In this document: positions 5,033-6,453 of the stretch, piece after piece
Position numbering within the stretch: position 1 is the first letter of the stretch
How the letters are laid out: each line of letters begins with the position of its first letter
Assembly: GCA_031551765.1 (NCBI GenBank)
Contig: JAVBNC010000146.1
Coordinates: forward strand, 1 to 6,453
DNA: 6,453 nt
Source: JAVBNC01 sp031551765
GTDB lineage: Bacteria > Desulfobacterota > Desulfovibrionia > Desulfovibrionales > Desulfovibrionaceae
Direction of reading: 5' to 3'
Notes under the pieces: generated by a model
Told to the model about the DNA's origin: nothing
Seen by the model: the letters and a program-made list of their open reading frames with translations, nothing else
The model's database searches: none
Made by a program: the position numbers and the translations under genes

Positions 5033-5371
5033 ATGTTTACGCGTAGTATACCCAACCGCTATTCCGAAATCCAGCCCGAAATTGCCCCCGAAAACAAGCG
5101 CTGCGAAAACTGCCTGTACTGGCTCGCAGACGGCCACCCCGTATACGCCACCATAGCTAAGCGCACCATTCGCGTTGCCCAATGCGGCAGCGAGGAAGAA
5201 GACGCTCCCAGCGTGGGCACGGACACCTCAGACGCTTTCGCCTTCACCCCGGCCAACGGCTCTTGTGATGCGTTTGAGCTGCACCCCGAGGCGGATGTGG
5301 AACTGGTCGAGCATGCGGCCCACTACCGCGCCCTGGACGATGAACGCACGCGCGAAGCGTGGACGGCGTAG
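5033..5371 (+). CDS. Four-cysteine, possibly zinc-binding phage protein of unknown function
   Basis: The gene encodes 112 residues, started at the ATG with GGAGG 7 nt upstream; frames extending further left run through the operator and leader and are not credible. C24-x2-C27 (CENC) is followed by single cysteines C51 (AQCGS) and C78 (NGSCDAFE), a spacing that could hold one zinc or another metal. Between them lies an acidic, Ser/Asp-rich loop (SEEEDAPSVGTDTSDA). The C-terminal third is acidic and helical (DVELVEHAAHYRALDDERTREAW). The overall charge is strongly negative, so direct DNA binding is unlikely and protein binding more plausible. It ends 13 nt before the BRO-type gene, so the two are almost certainly co-transcribed. 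I do not recognise a named family. Confidence 0.65.
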   Translation: MFTRSIPNRYSEIQPEIAPENKRCENCLYWLADGHPVYATIAKRTIRVAQCGSEEEDAPSVGTDTSDAFAFTPANGSCDAFELHPEADVELVEHAAHYRALDDERTREAWTA

Positions 5372-5384
5372 GGAGGTGGGCACC

Positions 5385-6245
5385 ATGACAAACGCACTCA
5401 CCTTCCAATCCACCCAGTTTGACGTGATCGACCGGAACAACCAGCCGTGGCTAAGGGGTGCTCAAATTGAGCAAGCCTTAGGGTACACCAGGGAGAACGC
5501 GGTAAAGCAACTCTACGACCGCCACGCCGACGAATTCACCGACTCCATGACGGCCGTTGTGACCCTGCCCACGCCGGGCGGCCCGCAGGAAACTCGCATT
5601 TTCTCCCTGCGCGGCTGCCACCTTCTGGCCATGTTCGCCCGCACCCACATTGCCAAGGAGTTCCGGCGCTGGGTACTGGACGTGCTGGAGACGCTCAACG
5701 GCGCACAGGCCGCTCCCCAACCCCCCTTAACCGCCCCCGACCCCGCCATAACCCCGGACCAGCAACGCACCCTGCACGATATCGTCAAGGCCAAAGTGGC
5801 GGCCGTGCCGGAACCCCAGCGCCACGGCGGCCTGTACCCGCAGATATGGGGCCGGTTCAAGGACCATTTCCGCCTGGCCAAGTACGACCAGCTGCCGCAA
5901 TCTCGCATGGGCGAGGCCGTGACGTTCCTTGCGGCCCTGAACCTGGACACCCAACCCCGCCTGGCCCTGCCTGCTGCCGAACCCACGATAGAGGAGCGGA
6001 GCGCGGAGTTCATGCAGCGTCTGCACGCTCTGCGCACGGCCACGATGGCGGTTGCGGAGGACTCGATGACGCTTTTCCACTCCCCGTTCTGGCGCGCCAA
6101 GAGAAGAAGCGAGGATCACGCAAAATTCTGCGAAGCCATGGCCTACGCCATGCCCGCGCTGGTGATGAGCATCGGCAAGAACGTGGACGCGCTCACGCAC
6201 CTGTACACGGCCTATGTGGAGGGAGAAAAGATGGTACGGGGCTGA
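5385..6245 (+). CDS. BRO-N domain phage antirepressor-like protein
   Basis: The gene encodes 286 residues, with ATG preceded by GGGAGG at 8-nt spacing. Residues about 10-105 form a BRO-N domain: FDVIDRNNQPWLRGAQIEQALGY, the NAVKQLYDRHADEF helix, a strand pair ending TRIFSLRGCHLLAMFA, and AKEFRRWVLDVLETL. This fold binds DNA in phage antirepressors and in baculovirus BRO proteins. Residues about 106-125 are a Pro-rich hinge. Residues about 122-185 (TPDQQRTLHDIVKAKV, then YPQIWGRFKDHFRLAKYDQL) resemble an ORF6C-type antirepressor C-domain. A further helical tail (EERSAEFMQRLHALRTATMAVAEDS to the end) has no family I recognise. It is the last gene of the two-gene unit and is followed by a strong terminator. 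In a lysogen such a protein would typically counter a repressor and favour induction; which repressor is unknown, as no cI-like gene is in the window. Confidence 0.8.
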   Translation: MTNALTFQSTQFDVIDRNNQPWLRGAQIEQALGYTRENAVKQLYDRHADEFTDSMTAVVTLPTPGGPQETRIFSLRGCHLLAMFARTHIAKEFRRWVLDVLETLNGAQAAPQPPLTAPDPAITPDQQRTLHDIVKAKVAAVPEPQRHGGLYPQIWGRFKDHFRLAKYDQLPQSRMGEAVTFLAALNLDTQPRLALPAAEPTIEERSAEFMQRLHALRTATMAVAEDSMTLFHSPFWRAKRRSEDHAKFCEAMAYAMPALVMSIGKNVDALTHLYTAYVEGEKMVRG

Positions 6246-6266
6246 TTCGCTGACGAGATGACGGCG

Positions 6267-6297
6267 AGGCCGGGGCGAAAGTCCCGGCCTATTTTTT
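6267..6297 (+). terminator. Strong intrinsic terminator with GAAA tetraloop
   Basis: AGGCCGGG (6267-6274) pairs perfectly with CCCGGCCT (6283-6290). The stem continues with a G-U and a C-G pair onto a GAAA tetraloop. An A and six T follow (6291-6297). It lies 21 nt after the stop of the antirepressor-like gene and closes that operon. Its T run also encodes the last two lysines of the minus-strand gene fragment alongside. Confidence 0.92.
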
Positions 6298-6354
6298 CTC
6301 CCCGTCTCCCTTCGGCAGGAACAGCAACCCGTTGTCGCCGGGGTAAGGCTTGCG
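6289..6354 (-). pseudogene. 3' end of an unknown minus-strand gene, cut by an IS end
   Basis: Reading leftward from 6354, 21 codons give RKPYPGDNGLLFLPKGDGEKK and a TAG stop at 6289-6291. The peptide has normal residue composition for a protein C-terminus and no start codon. In the same frame, two codons further up, a TGA appears at 6361-6363 inside the IS-like terminus. The open part thus ends where the putative IS begins, as expected for an interrupted gene. Too short to identify. It could be chance reading of intergenic DNA. Confidence 0.35.
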
Positions 6355-6453
6355 TGTCAATCAGCACCTAAAAATGACCCATCATCGGCATTGAAAAGAG
6401 ACCCACCTGGGACGTTTCAGTTCAGAATCCATTCCTCCGATTTCGGAAGGTTT
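6355..6453. mobile_element. Terminus of an IS21-family-like insertion sequence (partial)
   Basis: The sequence from 6355 begins TGTCAATCAGCACC and holds two related motifs, AAAATGACCCATC (6371-6383) and AAAAGAGACCCACC (6394-6407), with the GACCCA cores 24 bp apart. IS21-family elements start with TG and carry several short repeats of this GACCCA(C)-type inside each end, where the transposase IstA binds. No transposase coding is seen before the window ends; the element would continue to the right. The family call comes from memory of terminus style, with no match run. Confidence 0.45.

Noticed and set aside
5175..5384. A 70-codon N-terminal extension of the BRO-type protein
   Set aside because: It overlaps the four-cysteine gene in another frame. 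BRO-N homology starts right after the ATG at 5385, which has its own Shine-Dalgarno.
5727..6200. Minus-strand open frames opposite the BRO-type gene
   Set aside because: Antisense shadows of a clearly coding gene, with no ribosome binding site or motif.

Overview
The window is a rearranged, probably defective prophage region from a GC-rich bacterium. Protein style (tail-tube, connector and BRO-type proteins) suggests a Desulfovibrio-like member of the Desulfobacterota. That host guess rests on remembered family resemblance, not on a search.

Left half (1-3808, all on the minus strand). This is the middle of a siphophage-type structural operon, read right to left: a major capsid protein lacking its N-terminus, a small protein with a HeH/SAP-like segment, a DnaT-like head-tail adaptor, an HK97 gp10-like neck protein, a tail terminator, the N-terminal half of a tail tube protein, a short C-terminal scrap of another tail protein, and a tail fibre that runs off the left edge. 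The genes are tightly packed, with overlaps of 1, 4 and 19 nt. Two lesions stand out. The capsid gene starts inside its fold at about 3735, so the portal/terminase side is cut off. The tail tube gene is fused out of frame to a downstream gene at about 880-947, so the tail assembly chaperones and tape measure are missing. No complete virion could be built from this module.

Middle (3858-4562, plus strand). A single gene of unknown function has a good ribosome binding site and its own intrinsic terminator. It sits next to the truncated capsid gene, an arrangement like a phage 'moron' or cargo gene. Its protein has a short amphipathic N-terminus and a TPR-like helical pair.

Right half (4563-6297, plus strand). 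This is a small regulatory module: an excisionase/MerR-type HTH protein, a four-cysteine protein and a BRO-N antirepressor-like protein. The control DNA is unusually dense. It includes helically phased decamer repeats, a palindrome overlapping a possibly leaderless start codon, a 9-bp-arm dyad inside a TTGACA promoter, and a structured leader with the Shine-Dalgarno sequence in a hairpin loop. The last two genes look co-transcribed and end at a strong GAAA-tetraloop terminator.

Right edge (6289-6453). A 21-codon minus-strand gene tail stops exactly where an IS21-like terminus (TGTCAATC..., with repeated GACCCA motifs) begins. This suggests an insertion sequence broke a gene there.

Together the window looks like a phage remnant shaped by at least two deletions and one IS insertion, with the regulatory genes and the central unknown gene intact.
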